NCBI GenBank assembly: GCA_035405785.1
Contig: DAONJS010000006.1
Span: 1-64,000, forward strand
Origin: BPGX01 sp035405785
Lineage (GTDB): Bacteria; Bacteroidota; Bacteroidia; B-17B0; Aurantibacillaceae
DNA length: 64,000 nucleotides
Direction: 5' to 3'
Shown here: positions 34,703 through 43,692 of the stretch, one piece after another
Layout: every line of letters starts with the position of its first letter
Position numbering within the stretch: the stretch's first letter is position 1
Notes under the pieces: model-generated
Seen by the model: the letters and a program-made list of their open reading frames with translations, nothing else
Told to the model about the DNA's origin: nothing
The model's database searches: none
Made by a program: the position numbers and the translations under genes

Positions 34703-37700
34703 ATACTTGATTTTTGTTTTCGTCATATATCCTTACAATATAACATCCATTTTCAAAATTTGAAATGTCAATTGATGAATTAAATGGCATTGATTGTTTG
34801 AAAATTTGTTTTCCTACTACATCTGTAATTTCCAAAAGATAATTTTTATTCGCTGGGATATTTTCCACAAAAATTTTATTGAATGCAGGATTAGGAAAAA
34901 CTCTGATTGAATGATTATCGTAATAAACAAAAGCAATTGTAGAAACACAAGTAGTATCAACAGTTTGTCCATTTGAACTTGACACACTACTTTGTAAACC
35001 CGCTCCATTTTCGGCTTTTACATTGAAATAATATGTTTGTCCATGAACTAATCCACTTATTGTAGTTGTTATAGAAGTAGATAAGCCATTGTTTGTCCAG
35101 TTTTTGATATTAGTTGCACCTGCCGAAGTACCAATGGAATACCAGTATTTTGATACAGCAGAATTTGGATCATTACTATTACTCCAATTAGCTTTGAGCG
35201 TATCTTTTGTACAAACAACATTAATATCCGATCCACTGCCATCATTAACGGCTACACTTGTTGGTGGTGTCCAATCAACATTCAATGTTTGAGTAGCGAT
35301 GTTTGAAAGATTGTTGTAATTATCCTGACAAATGGAGAAAATTCTACCTGCATATTGAGAAGGTATTGGATTTTGATACATTAAGTCGGTATTTCCAGAT
35401 CCTACAAGGATTACAGGAGTATTAGTACGAGATCTATATACACGAAAACTATCAATACTCATTTTAGAATTTCCGCTTCGGAAGGAAATAAATTGACCGT
35501 TATTTCCTGCAAAAGGGGAAGGATCCTGCCAGTAATTAATGAGTTGATTATTCCAATAAGTCCATATTTCACCTGTTATTCTATCATGAATAACTTTTAC
35601 ATCATACCATTGTGCTGCACTAAAAGTATGTGGTATATCTACAACAGGACTACCAAAACTATTATTCACTACTTTGTATAATTGAAATTTTTGATTATCT
35701 AATCTAAACCATACAAAATAAGAATTATTTCTGTTACTGCTATCAGCATTATCGCAGAAGAAATGAAATCCTCCTCTTCTATTTGTGCCTGTTCCTTCTA
35801 ACTTAAATTTGAAATGATATAAATATCTGTTTGAAAGTGTTTGAGTAAGAGCCGCATAGATATTAGTATTTCCAGCGGCAGAAGATGTTTCATCTGTTTG
35901 AACAAGCGTACTTCCTGTAACATTCCATGTTCCAGTTTTTATAGTCCATAAAGATGAAAGCGAGTTAAAGTCATCGTAAAAAAATCCACGATTATTGTTT
36001 GCAGTCCACTCAGTGCCATTGAAGCAAGCCACAGAATAATAACCTTTTTGAATACTTGCGCCTGATGGTGGATTATCTAAAATATTTGCAGTGTAAGTTG
36101 CAGTAATCCATCCGGGTACTGATGCAATAGAAGTAGTAGGATTTCCAGTAGCAGTTGTTGTGCATTGATAGATTGCTTTAAATCCAGCGGCATTTGTAGC
36201 ACCATCAGATTTAAATTTTACAGTAAGTGCATTAGTAGATGTAATAAAAGTGCCGGGATTATTTCCTCCTGTATAAACACCAATTAAAGGAGATGCTGTT
36301 GAATTTCCATTGTATAACCATAGCGAATCATAATTATTTTCCAATGTAAAAGTTGGTGCAAATTGAACATTTAATTTTTGTGTTGGAGATGGAGCATAAA
36401 TAGTGTAAGTGTAATTTTCACTATCATAATAATTTCTATTTGGTCCGCCCATATCAAATAAACTATCTGTGCAAGGCCACACACGACAATTAGAAGTAAA
36501 TTTATCTTGAATGGCTTGCCAGAAATCTGTATAACCATCATCATATCCTAATGCCCAGATACCAATGCCGCCTATTCCTCTTTGATTTACAAAATCAAAT
36601 CTTCTGCTCATACTATAAGCGTCATCAATCCAACATTGACGCCATGCACCAGATACTTGAAACACATAAACAGGTGTAAAAGAATTTTGATCCCAAATTT
36701 TATTTGATGATGTATAATATCCTGTTGAATTATTTTTTACATATAAATAAGTTCTAGTTGTTGAAAAATTACCAGTAGTATTAGAAGGTATAGAGTTGCT
36801 TGTAGTTTCCCATTCTCTACCATAATAAGGAAGGCCAAGTAATAATTTATTTAAAGGCACACCTTGTTTGAGATAATATGTAACGGATTTACTTAAAGTA
36901 TAATTGTAAGAAGTTTGAAAGTTGTAAAACGGATCAGTAGGTCCTGCATGAGAACTTCCACTCCAGTAATAATCATAGCCCATAATAATAAATGCATCTA
37001 CATAAGGCACTAATGCAGGAATATCAAAAACATTACTCCAATCTACTGCATATAGTGCAATACTTACTTCGTAATTTGGATTAGCCGCTTGCAATGCTGT
37101 TTTTAACTGAATAATAAAATTAGTAAAATTTGTTTTGTCTGATGCGGTCATTCCTTCAAAGTCAATATTAACGCCATTTCCACCGCGTGCATTAAGATCT
37201 GAGATGATATTATTGATAAAAGTATTTTTTGCTGTAGATGATGCAAAGAAAGTGCTATGTCCACTAAATAACGCGGCACAAATATGTATTTTACAACCGT
37301 TGGCTTTTGCGGTAGTTACAGCATTTGAAGTTAGCCATTGATAAGAACTATTAGTGTTAGTTCCAGTAGAAGCACTAATTGAATAATCAAAATAACAGAA
37401 GTCAGAAAGCAAATTCCATTGAAAATTTGTATAAGTAGTTCCTTGCCAGTATGGAAACCAACCAAACACTCTTTTGTTTAAAGTACAAGAAGGATTTAAT
37501 GTAGAAGTTTGAGTTGTTTTAAGTGATGATACAGGAATTCCTTCTAAAACTGCACGAATACTATCCCACTGATGCTCTGATTTAAATGAATATTTAGAAT
37601 ACTTTTCTGTTTCTTCTTGAATAATAGAACGATATTGTTGTGAAAAACTCAAAGAGCAACTTGCTAATGTTACTAAAGAAGTAATAATTGCATTTTTCAT
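34674..37700 (-). CDS. Secreted GH18 chitinase-like glycoside hydrolase with T9SS sorting domain
   Basis: This is an exported enzyme of about 1008 residues. A signal peptide (MKNAIITSLVTLASCSLSFSQ) precedes a GH18 TIM barrel at about 70-400, with GVNIDFEGM (the DxxDxDxE region, catalytic Glu kept, first Asp replaced by Asn), the QGVPLNKLLLGLPYYG strand and GIGGIGIWALGYDD. Later regions resemble a CUB-like fold, a jelly-roll/concanavalin-like segment (FHFFCDNADSS) and a fibronectin type III-like domain. The end is a T9SS sorting domain (RVFPNPAFNKIFV). The -7 box at 37717 rules out the upstream Met at 37739. It may act on chitin or peptidoglycan-like glycans, as spore-cortex YaaH-type GH18 enzymes do. 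Confidence 0.87.
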   Translation of the reverse strand: MKNAIITSLVTLASCSLSFSQQYRSIIQEETEKYSKYSFKSEHQWDSIRAVLEGIPVSSLKTTQTSTLNPSCTLNKRVFGWFPYWQGTTYTNFQWNLLSDFCYFDYSISASTGTNTNSSYQWLTSNAVTTAKANGCKIHICAALFSGHSTFFASSTAKNTFINNIISDLNARGGNGVNIDFEGMTASDKTNFTNFIIQLKTALQAANPNYEVSIALYAVDWSNVFDIPALVPYVDAFIIMGYDYYWSGSSHAGPTDPFYNFQTSYNYTLSKSVTYYLKQGVPLNKLLLGLPYYGREWETTSNSIPSNTTGNFSTTRTYLYVKNNSTGYYTSSNKIWDQNSFTPVYVFQVSGAWRQCWIDDAYSMSRRFDFVNQRGIGGIGIWALGYDDGYTDFWQAIQDKFTSNCRVWPCTDSLFDMGGPNRNYYDSENYTYTIYAPSPTQKLNVQFAPTFTLENNYDSLWLYNGNSTASPLIGVYTGGNNPGTFITSTNALTVKFKSDGATNAAGFKAIYQCTTTATGNPTTSIASVPGWITATYTANILDNPPSGASIQKGYYSVACFNGTEWTANNNRGFFYDDFNSLSSLWTIKTGTWNVTGSTLVQTDETSSAAGNTNIYAALTQTLSNRYLYHFKFKLEGTGTNRRGGFHFFCDNADSSNRNNSYFVWFRLDNQKFQLYKVVNNSFGSPVVDIPHTFSAAQWYDVKVIHDRITGEIWTYWNNQLINYWQDPSPFAGNNGQFISFRSGNSKMSIDSFRVYRSRTNTPVILVGSGNTDLMYQNPIPSQYAGRIFSICQDNYNNLSNIATQTLNVDWTPPTSVAVNDGSGSDINVVCTKDTLKANWSNSNDPNSAVSKYWYSIGTSAGATNIKNWTNNGLSTSITTTISGLVHGQTYYFNVKAENGAGLQSSVSSSNGQTVDTTCVSTIAFVYYDNHSIRVFPNPAFNKIFVENIPANKNYLLEITDVVGKQIFKQSMPFNSSIDISNFENGCYIVRIYDENKNQVYENKIIIQH

Positions 37701-37716
37701 ACTTAAAAATTTTCTA

Positions 37717-37724
37717 CAAAGGTA
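37717..37724 (-). promoter_or_regulatory. -7 box of the secreted-protein operon (TACCTTTG)
   Basis: TACCTTTG on the minus strand matches TAnnTTTG. It is 16 bases before the ATG at 37700 and downstream of the longer-frame Met at 37739. It would drive the GH18, choice-of-anchor and sorting-domain genes together. Confidence 0.6.
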
Positions 37725-37830
37725 AAGAAAATTTTTCAAGCATTATGATAAATAGAACTGAGTTTTTAATGTAAAGGGAATTGTGTATAAAAATTAGAAC
37801 TTAAGTAATTTATAATTTCTTTAAAAAATT

Positions 37831-39042
37831 CTACATTGAATTTTCTAAACTATACAATACCAATGCATTCAATAATTTGGGTAACACATAAGTGGATTTG
37901 GGAGGCATTGTTTTGTGTTGTAGGGCAATATCTTTTACAACATTTATTGACACAGGATAAGTAAAAAATGCTAATTGATATTTTTTGTCATCTATCATTT
38001 TCTCTACATCATTTATAGAATAAGTATATTCAGGCAGATATTGAATGGACGGATTATTACGAATATCTTTTATTTGAAAAATTTCGGATATAATATATTT
38101 TGATAATACTTCTGTATCTAATATTGTTTGATTTTCATCTTTGAGTTCCAGTAAAAATCTTTTTCTATTCCAATACATTCCTATTTTGTGTGGTTGCAGT
38201 GGGTATTGATGTGAATTAATTTCAACTACATTAAAATATCTTTGAAGTTGTTCAATAAAATTTTCGGGAACATTTACTTGCTTTAATAATCTATGAAAAG
38301 AATAAATTTTCAAATTATCTTCTTGAAAAAATGCACCTAAAAAATAAGAAAAACTTTTACCTGCTTTATTTCCCATTTCCTTTGCTAATAAAGCAGATGA
38401 CGATGAACGATGATGCCCATCTCCAATGAATACTGCATCCATTTTTTCAAAATGAATTTGAATTTGTTGGTTGATAAAATCATCTTCTGACTTCCAGAGC
38501 AAATGTTTTACATTATCTAATTCTATTACAATTTCAGGTGTTTTAGATTGAATCTGAAAAATTAAATTCTGTAATGATGGATTCTTTTCATAAAAAAACA
38601 ATACGGGCTCTGCGTTGATTTTACAATGTTTCAAATATTCTTTTAATTTTTCTTCTCTTTGACTTAAAGTTTGCTCGTGAATTTTTATTACTCCATTAAA
38701 ATAATCTTCTACACTAATAGCTGCAATAATTCCATTAAACTCAAAATGTGTATGCTTTTGTTTGTATACATAATACACGGGCTTTGTTTCCTGAACAAAA
38801 TACCCTTGATTAGAAAGCAAATGAAAACGATTATAAATCTTTTGAAATCTTTCTAATGAGTGAGGTGATGTTTTTTGTTTATCAATAAAATCAGGATAAA
38901 TAACACTTAAATATGTCAAAGGATTTTTGTAAATAATTTTTTCAACCTGTTCTAAAGAATAATTATCTGCAGAATGTGTAACTATTTTATTTGCAAAATC
39001 TTTAGAAGGTAAAATGCCCTTGAATGGTAGAACAGTAGCCAT
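37831..39042 (-). CDS. DUF1015 family protein
   Basis: This 403-residue cytoplasmic protein is recognised by its N-terminus (VLPFKGILPSKDFANKIV) and the internal DAVFIGDGHHRSSSSALLAKEM motif, both typical of DUF1015. The family often accompanies serA and serC in Bacteroidota and Firmicutes. Its function is unknown, though a link to serine metabolism is inferred. Here it lies 2 bases downstream of serA on the same strand. Length is normal. Confidence 0.9.
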   Translation of the reverse strand: MATVLPFKGILPSKDFANKIVTHSADNYSLEQVEKIIYKNPLTYLSVIYPDFIDKQKTSPHSLERFQKIYNRFHLLSNQGYFVQETKPVYYVYKQKHTHFEFNGIIAAISVEDYFNGVIKIHEQTLSQREEKLKEYLKHCKINAEPVLFFYEKNPSLQNLIFQIQSKTPEIVIELDNVKHLLWKSEDDFINQQIQIHFEKMDAVFIGDGHHRSSSSALLAKEMGNKAGKSFSYFLGAFFQEDNLKIYSFHRLLKQVNVPENFIEQLQRYFNVVEINSHQYPLQPHKIGMYWNRKRFLLELKDENQTILDTEVLSKYIISEIFQIKDIRNNPSIQYLPEYTYSINDVEKMIDDKKYQLAFFTYPVSINVVKDIALQHKTMPPKSTYVLPKLLNALVLYSLENSM

Positions 39043-39044
39043 TT

Positions 39045-40013
39045 TTAAGAATGTATCTGTAATTTAGAAAATGCCTGAATAATTTTTTCTGAAAGTTCAA
39101 TAGCAATTCTTTGTTGTGCTTCAACTGTTGATGCTCCTGTGTGTGGCGTTACTGAAATTTTTGAATGATTGAGTAATTCAACTCTTGGTGTTGGTTCATT
39201 CTCAAAAACATCTAATCCTACTCCTGCAACTTTTCCAGTATTCAATGCATCTAATAAATCTAATTCATTCACTACACCACCTCTTGATGCATTGATTAAT
39301 ATAACTCCATCTTTCATCAAAGCCATTTCTTTTTTTGAAATGATATTTCCGCCCGGCACATGTAATGTAATTACATCACTATTTTTCAATACTTCTTCAA
39401 ATGAAGTGGTCTTGATATTACAATTCAATGATTTATTCAAAAAGGGAATATTAATTTCTATTTCAGCAGAACTTACATAAGGGTCATATGCAAGGACATT
39501 CATTTGCAGAGCAATTGCCATTTTAGCAACTTCCTGACCAATTCTTCCAAATCCAATAATACCAATGGTTTTGTTCTTCAATTCAAATCCGTTAGAATAA
39601 TTTTTTTTCAATGTATTAAATTCAGTTTTGCCTTTTAGTGGCATCTCTCTGTTTGAAAGGTGCAGAAATCTTGCCAATGAAAACAAATGTGCAAATACCA
39701 ATTCTGCCACAGAATGCGAGGATGCAGCTGGTGTATTGATAACAATTATACCTTTTTGCTTTGCATATTCAACATCAATATTATCAAGGCCTACTCCACC
39801 ACGAGCAATGATTTTTAAATTTGGACAAGCATCTATAATATCTTTTCTGACTTTGGTAGCACTTCTCACTATTAATACAGAATATTCTTTTTCATTGATT
39901 TCATCAATTAATTTTTCCTGAGGAACTTTTGTAGTATCTACTACAAAACCTGCTTTTTCTAATAATTCTTTTCCAATTTTGTCAATGCCATCGTTGGCTA
40001 AAACCTTTTTCAT
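39045..40013 (-). CDS. serA: D-3-phosphoglycerate dehydrogenase (short SerA)
   Basis: This enzyme starts serine biosynthesis by oxidising 3-phosphoglycerate with NAD. The 322 residues show GGVGLDNIDVEYAKQKGI, the NAD fold IGIIGFGRIGQEVAKMA near residue 148, INASRGGVVNE with the catalytic Arg and TPHTGASTVEAQ with the catalytic His. The short form lacks the ACT regulatory domain, as is usual in this phylum. The DUF1015 neighbour supports this assignment over a generic hydroxyacid dehydrogenase. serC and serB are not in the window. Confidence 0.9.
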   Translation of the reverse strand: MKKVLANDGIDKIGKELLEKAGFVVDTTKVPQEKLIDEINEKEYSVLIVRSATKVRKDIIDACPNLKIIARGGVGLDNIDVEYAKQKGIIVINTPAASSHSVAELVFAHLFSLARFLHLSNREMPLKGKTEFNTLKKNYSNGFELKNKTIGIIGFGRIGQEVAKMAIALQMNVLAYDPYVSSAEIEINIPFLNKSLNCNIKTTSFEEVLKNSDVITLHVPGGNIISKKEMALMKDGVILINASRGGVVNELDLLDALNTGKVAGVGLDVFENEPTPRVELLNHSKISVTPHTGASTVEAQQRIAIELSEKIIQAFSKLQIHS

Positions 40014-40025
40014 AATTTTAATTTT

Positions 40026-41249
40026 TTAGTTAGCAAAAGGACTTGCAGTAAGCAAGTTAATATCTTTGTAAGGCAATTTAAATGTTTCAGAAAGTGGTTT
40101 GTTCGTAAGAATGCCATTATACATATAAACACCTTTTCTCAGTCCTGCGTCAGTTCTGATAAGAGAATCAAAGCCACCTTCTTCACCCATATTAATAAGA
40201 ATTGGTGCTAATAAATTACTAAATGCATAAGATGCTGTTCTTGCTACACGAGAAGGGATATTTGGAACACAATAATGAATCACACTATGCACTTTGTATG
40301 TAGGTTGTGCATGATTAGTAGGTTTTGAAGTTTCAAAAACACCTCCTTGATCAATGCTTACATCAATGATTACAGATCCTGCTTTCATTTCAGATACCAT
40401 TCTTTCTGTAACAATAACAGGCGTTCTTGCTCCATTAGCACGCAATGCACCAATAGCAACATCTGCAGTTTTCAAATGTTTTTCTAATACTCTTGGTACA
40501 ATGATTGAAGTAAAAATCCTTGTTCCAAGAGCATTTTGCAACCTCCGCAAACGATAGATAGAATTATCAAATACTTTCACAGTTGCGCCTAATCCTAATG
40601 CAGCTCTTGCCGCAAACTCACCAACTGTACCGGCTCCAATAATTACTACTTCAGTAGGCGTGATTCCTGTAATACCGCCTAATAAAAACCCAGGACCACC
40701 ATTTGCATTGCTCAACAATTCTGCAGCGATCAATATACTTGCACCCCCAGCAATTTCACCCATTGATCTAATAAAAGGGTAGATGTTTGCACCATCAGTA
40801 ATTAATTCATAAGCAATACAAGTTAATTTTTTTGAGTTTAGTTTTTTTAAAAAATCTTTGGGTTGTATACTTAATTGCAATGCAGAAAACAAAATTTGTT
40901 TGGGTTTCATCCATTCCAATTCATCCATTGTAGGAGGAGCAATTTTGAGAATAATAGAAGATTTTTCATACACTTCTTTTGCAGAATAAACAATTTCTGC
41001 ACCTGCTTCACTATAATCATGATCATCAAAATTGGCTGATCTTCCTGCCTGTTGTTCTATAATAATTCTATGTCCATTATTGACTAATAACGCCACTGCA
41101 TCAGGCACAAGAGGCACTCTGTTTTCCTGAAAAGCAATTTCTTTGGGAATACCAATTACCAACTGATTATTTCTCTGTTTAAGCATTACTGCTTCTTCTT
41201 GTGGCATCAATGCTCCTTGTGTTAATGAATACAAAACATCCTTTGACAT
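40026..41249 (-). CDS. ald: Alanine dehydrogenase
   Basis: This NAD-dependent enzyme interconverts alanine and pyruvate plus ammonia. The 407 residues include IGIPKEIAFQENRVPLVPDAV, the NAD-binding VVIIGAGTVGEFAARAALGLG and the YCVPNIPSRVARTAS region typical of the AlaDH/PNT family. An N-terminal extension of about 30 residues precedes the standard domain. The gene is 12 bases upstream of serA, so they may be co-transcribed, joining amino-acid functions. A transhydrogenase alpha subunit is unlikely because no beta subunit follows. Confidence 0.9.
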   Translation of the reverse strand: MSKDVLYSLTQGALMPQEEAVMLKQRNNQLVIGIPKEIAFQENRVPLVPDAVALLVNNGHRIIIEQQAGRSANFDDHDYSEAGAEIVYSAKEVYEKSSIILKIAPPTMDELEWMKPKQILFSALQLSIQPKDFLKKLNSKKLTCIAYELITDGANIYPFIRSMGEIAGGASILIAAELLSNANGGPGFLLGGITGITPTEVVIIGAGTVGEFAARAALGLGATVKVFDNSIYRLRRLQNALGTRIFTSIIVPRVLEKHLKTADVAIGALRANGARTPVIVTERMVSEMKAGSVIIDVSIDQGGVFETSKPTNHAQPTYKVHSVIHYCVPNIPSRVARTASYAFSNLLAPILINMGEEGGFDSLIRTDAGLRKGVYMYNGILTNKPLSETFKLPYKDINLLTASPFAN

Positions 41250-41290
41250 ATTTATTTTTTTAAATGATCAATGTTCAGTGCGCAAGTAAA

Positions 41291-41372
41291 TTTAGTTTTG
41301 AGTTTTTAGTGTTTAGTTAATTTAATTCAATATCAACAACTCAAAATTAAAAACTCACAACTCAAAACTAAT
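41291..41372. repeat. Hairpin-forming intergenic repeat (TTTAGTTTTGAG family)
   Basis: TTTAGTTTTGAGTTTTTAGT (41291-41310) is followed by AACTCAAAATTAAAAA (41338-41353) and ACTCAAAACTAA (41360-41371), which can pair back to it. Both words also occur, in the same order, at 23135-23154 and 23179-23194. It lies upstream of ald and touches the stop codon of the next gene. Confidence 0.7.
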
Positions 41373-42148
41373 TAAAATTCTACCCCTCTGTATTTAGGGG
41401 CATTGCAATCATCTATGGCTCTGCCTTTTGGTCTAAAAATCAATCCAAAGCGAAGTTCAAATGTTCTATTTCTAACTTTTACATCATAAAAATCTTTTTT
41501 GTAGTTATGATAAATAACATCAGGATTCCAATGATATTCAACAAATGGATGAAAATATCTAAACCAGGTTACATCCCATTCATAGCCCAATGCAACATCT
41601 CCACTAAACCAAAATTTAGGAAATGATGAACTAATGGGAGCGTAAACTCTAATCGATTGGGATAATAGATATTCTAATCGTACACCAAACATCCAGTAAA
41701 ATGTACCCCAGTAATTTTTTAGAAAAAACCATTTTAAATAATTATTCCATTGAATATAAGTGTATTTGTTTGGGTAAAACTTATCAGAAGCATAACCCCA
41801 AAACCAATCTAATTTTTGTCTTTCCATTGCACCTTTGTGTGTGTATTCAAATTCTGTTTGCCACCTTATATTATCAAATGGTAAAAACTCTGCAAAAATA
41901 CCTGCACCCCATGAAAAATACTCTCTTGAAAAATGCGAAGGCGGATAATAGTATTGAAAAACAGGATTAAAAAAATCCTTTTGTCCCTCATTTTTATTAA
42001 CATAATGGTGCATTGAATGATTTCCAGCTAAAAAAATTCCTGCACCTCTAAAAAATTGAGGATAATAATATGTGCCTTTTCTTTGAGCATTGATATTCAA
42101 AAAAATAAAAAATAAAATGAATGAAAATAAAATACTCTGTTTTTTCAT
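41372..42148 (-). CDS. Putative outer-membrane beta-barrel protein
   Basis: About 258 residues from the ATG at 42148, beginning with a signal peptide (MKKQSILFSFILFFIFLNINAQ). The longer frame overlaps fabD and is rejected. The body is rich in aromatic residues in alternating strands (YYYPQFFRGAGIFLAGN, FGVRLEYLLSQS, RTFELRFGLIF), as in small outer-membrane barrels or PorT-like proteins. No specific family is recognised. It begins 7 bases after the fabD stop, so it is probably co-transcribed with fabD. Function unknown. Confidence 0.72.
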   Translation of the reverse strand: MKKQSILFSFILFFIFLNINAQRKGTYYYPQFFRGAGIFLAGNHSMHHYVNKNEGQKDFFNPVFQYYYPPSHFSREYFSWGAGIFAEFLPFDNIRWQTEFEYTHKGAMERQKLDWFWGYASDKFYPNKYTYIQWNNYLKWFFLKNYWGTFYWMFGVRLEYLLSQSIRVYAPISSSFPKFWFSGDVALGYEWDVTWFRYFHPFVEYHWNPDVIYHNYKKDFYDVKVRNRTFELRFGLIFRPKGRAIDDCNAPKYRGVEF

Positions 42149-42155
42149 AAATGTA

Positions 42156-43040
42156 TTAAGCAATTTCAACTTGAGCGGCAATTTTTTTAATAAGACCTTG
42201 CAAAACCTTTCCTGGTCCGATTTCAATAAATTTTGTAGCACCATCTTCTACCATTTTTTGAACAGATTGTGTCCATTTTACAGGTGCTGTTAATTGTGCA
42301 ATAAGATTTTCTTTGATTTTTTCAGGATTGATTTCAGGTAAAGCAGTATAATTTTGATAAACGGGGCAAACAGGTTTATGAAAAGTAGTTTGAAAAATAG
42401 CTTGTTCTAATTCTTTGCGAGCTGGTTCCATCAATGGTGAATGAAATGCTCCTCCTACCTGAAGCACTAGTGCTCTTTTAGCACCAGCAGATTTTAATCT
42501 TTCACAGGCGACCTCAATACCTTTTAAACTGCCAGAAATAACTAATTGTCCGGGGCAATTATAATTAGCAGGCACAACTACCTCACCTGTTTCTGATTGC
42601 ACTTGTTGGCATATTTCTTCTACTTTAGAATCATCTAAACCAAGCACAGCAGCCATTGTAGAAGGATTTTGTTCGCATGCTTTTTGCATAGCCATTGCAC
42701 GGGCATAAACTAATTTTAAGCCATCTTCAAAAGTAAGTGTTTTATTCGCTACCAGTGCAGAAAACTCACCTAATGAATGACCTGCTACCATATCGGGTTT
42801 AAAATTTTCAGTAACCATAGCCTGAATTACTGAATGCAAAAACACTGCAGGTTGAGTAACTTTAGTTTGCTTTAGTTCTTCATCAGTACCATTAAACATT
42901 ATATCACTTATTCTAAATCCAAGAATTTCGTTGGCTTTTTCAAACAATTCTTTTGCTAATGGATGAGATTCATAAAGATCTTTTCCCATTCCAGAAAATT
43001 GAGAACCTTGACCAGGAAAAACATAGGCAACTTTAGACAT
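42156..43040 (-). CDS. fabD: Malonyl CoA-acyl carrier protein transacylase
   Basis: This enzyme loads malonyl groups onto ACP for fatty acid synthesis. The 294 residues show the family start VAYVFPGQGSQFSGMGKDLY, the catalytic Ser in AGHSLGEFSALV near residue 88, the Arg-containing YARAMAMQKA and the catalytic His region GGAFHSPLM. Normal length. No other fab genes are adjacent. A near-consensus box (TATATTTA) is present upstream. Confidence 0.96.
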   Translation of the reverse strand: MSKVAYVFPGQGSQFSGMGKDLYESHPLAKELFEKANEILGFRISDIMFNGTDEELKQTKVTQPAVFLHSVIQAMVTENFKPDMVAGHSLGEFSALVANKTLTFEDGLKLVYARAMAMQKACEQNPSTMAAVLGLDDSKVEEICQQVQSETGEVVVPANYNCPGQLVISGSLKGIEVACERLKSAGAKRALVLQVGGAFHSPLMEPARKELEQAIFQTTFHKPVCPVYQNYTALPEINPEKIKENLIAQLTAPVKWTQSVQKMVEDGATKFIEIGPGKVLQGLIKKIAAQVEIA

Positions 43041-43162
43041 AAAAAATTTTCCGCTAAATATACAAAATGTTTGGCTTACAAATGATTTTTGATGAGGTAA
43101 TTTGAGATTGAATATTTGTTACACACCTTTTTCAAAAAATAATTTACATTATTTTGAAAAAT

Positions 43163-43198
43163 AATTTGGTTAATTGAAATAATTTGGTTAATTGAAAT
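43163..43198. repeat. 18-bp tandem duplication in a promoter
   Basis: AATTTGGTTAATTGAAAT occurs twice in exact tandem at 43163-43180 and 43181-43198. Each copy holds a TTTG that can serve as a -33 element. The second TTTG (43183-43186) is 21 bases from the -7 box. Confidence 0.85.
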
Positions 43199-43207
43199 AT
43201 TATTAAT

Positions 43208-43215
43208 TATCTTTG
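43208..43215 (+). promoter_or_regulatory. -7 box of the TM2-like gene (TATCTTTG)
   Basis: TATCTTTG matches TAnnTTTG with a TTTG -33 element at 43183-43186 (21-base spacing). The ATG at 43232 follows 16 bases later. This is one of the best promoters in the window. Confidence 0.7.
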
Positions 43216-43231
43216 CAAGAAAATTAAACCT

Positions 43232-43645
43232 ATGAAAAAATTATTGATTACAGGCGCAGCAATCGTTGGCGTATTTGTCAATGTAAATGCATCAAAGTTC
43301 AAAATTGATGAAAGTGCTCTGAACCAATTGGTATCTCAATCAACTGAGATAACAGTTCAGGAATTAAATAGTCAATTTTTAGCACAATCACTTCAAATGA
43401 ATGCAAATTTTGCATTGCCAGAAAAAACAAGAGGTGGTTATTTGTTAAGAGCATTCTTTTGTAGCGCTATTGCATTACACCGTTATTATATGGGTACAAA
43501 TAGAAAGGGCATGTGGGCTATGTATCTTTGTATTCCTGTAGTAGGTGGTGTAACTGGATGTGTAGATTTTTGGGGAGCAGTTTTTGATCCTGATTTTTAT
43601 AAGAAGTATGCTAACAATGATAAATATATTGTTTGGTTAGATTAA
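43232..43645 (+). CDS. Small TM2-like membrane protein
   Basis: This 137-residue protein has an N-terminal signal-like segment (MKKLLITGAAIVGVFVNVNA) and a TM2-like hairpin at about 70-125. The key features are the HRYYMGTNRKGMW turn between two hydrophobic helices and the second helix YLCIPVVGGVTGCVDFWGAV. TM2 proteins of this size are common in Bacteroidota and have no known function. It has a strong promoter and a strong terminator, so it is a monocistronic and possibly well-expressed gene. It converges on an operon of two other PGLG/TM2-like proteins. Confidence 0.8.
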   Translation: MKKLLITGAAIVGVFVNVNASKFKIDESALNQLVSQSTEITVQELNSQFLAQSLQMNANFALPEKTRGGYLLRAFFCSAIALHRYYMGTNRKGMWAMYLCIPVVGGVTGCVDFWGAVFDPDFYKKYANNDKYIVWLD

Positions 43646-43667
43646 AGGTCTATTCTGATTTTTTGGA

Positions 43668-43692
43668 GGGTAACTTAAAGTTACCCTTTTTT
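43668..43692. terminator. Rho-independent terminator (bidirectional)
   Basis: GGGTAAC (43668-43674) pairs with GTTACCC (43680-43686) around a 5-base loop and is followed by six T residues (43687-43692). It ends the TM2-like gene. The reverse direction also reads as a stem at the stop codon of the convergent operon. Confidence 0.85.

Noticed and set aside
37701..37739. Extra N-terminal residues of the GH18 protein
   Set aside because: The TACCTTTG promoter box lies inside this stretch, and the signal peptide begins at the later Met.
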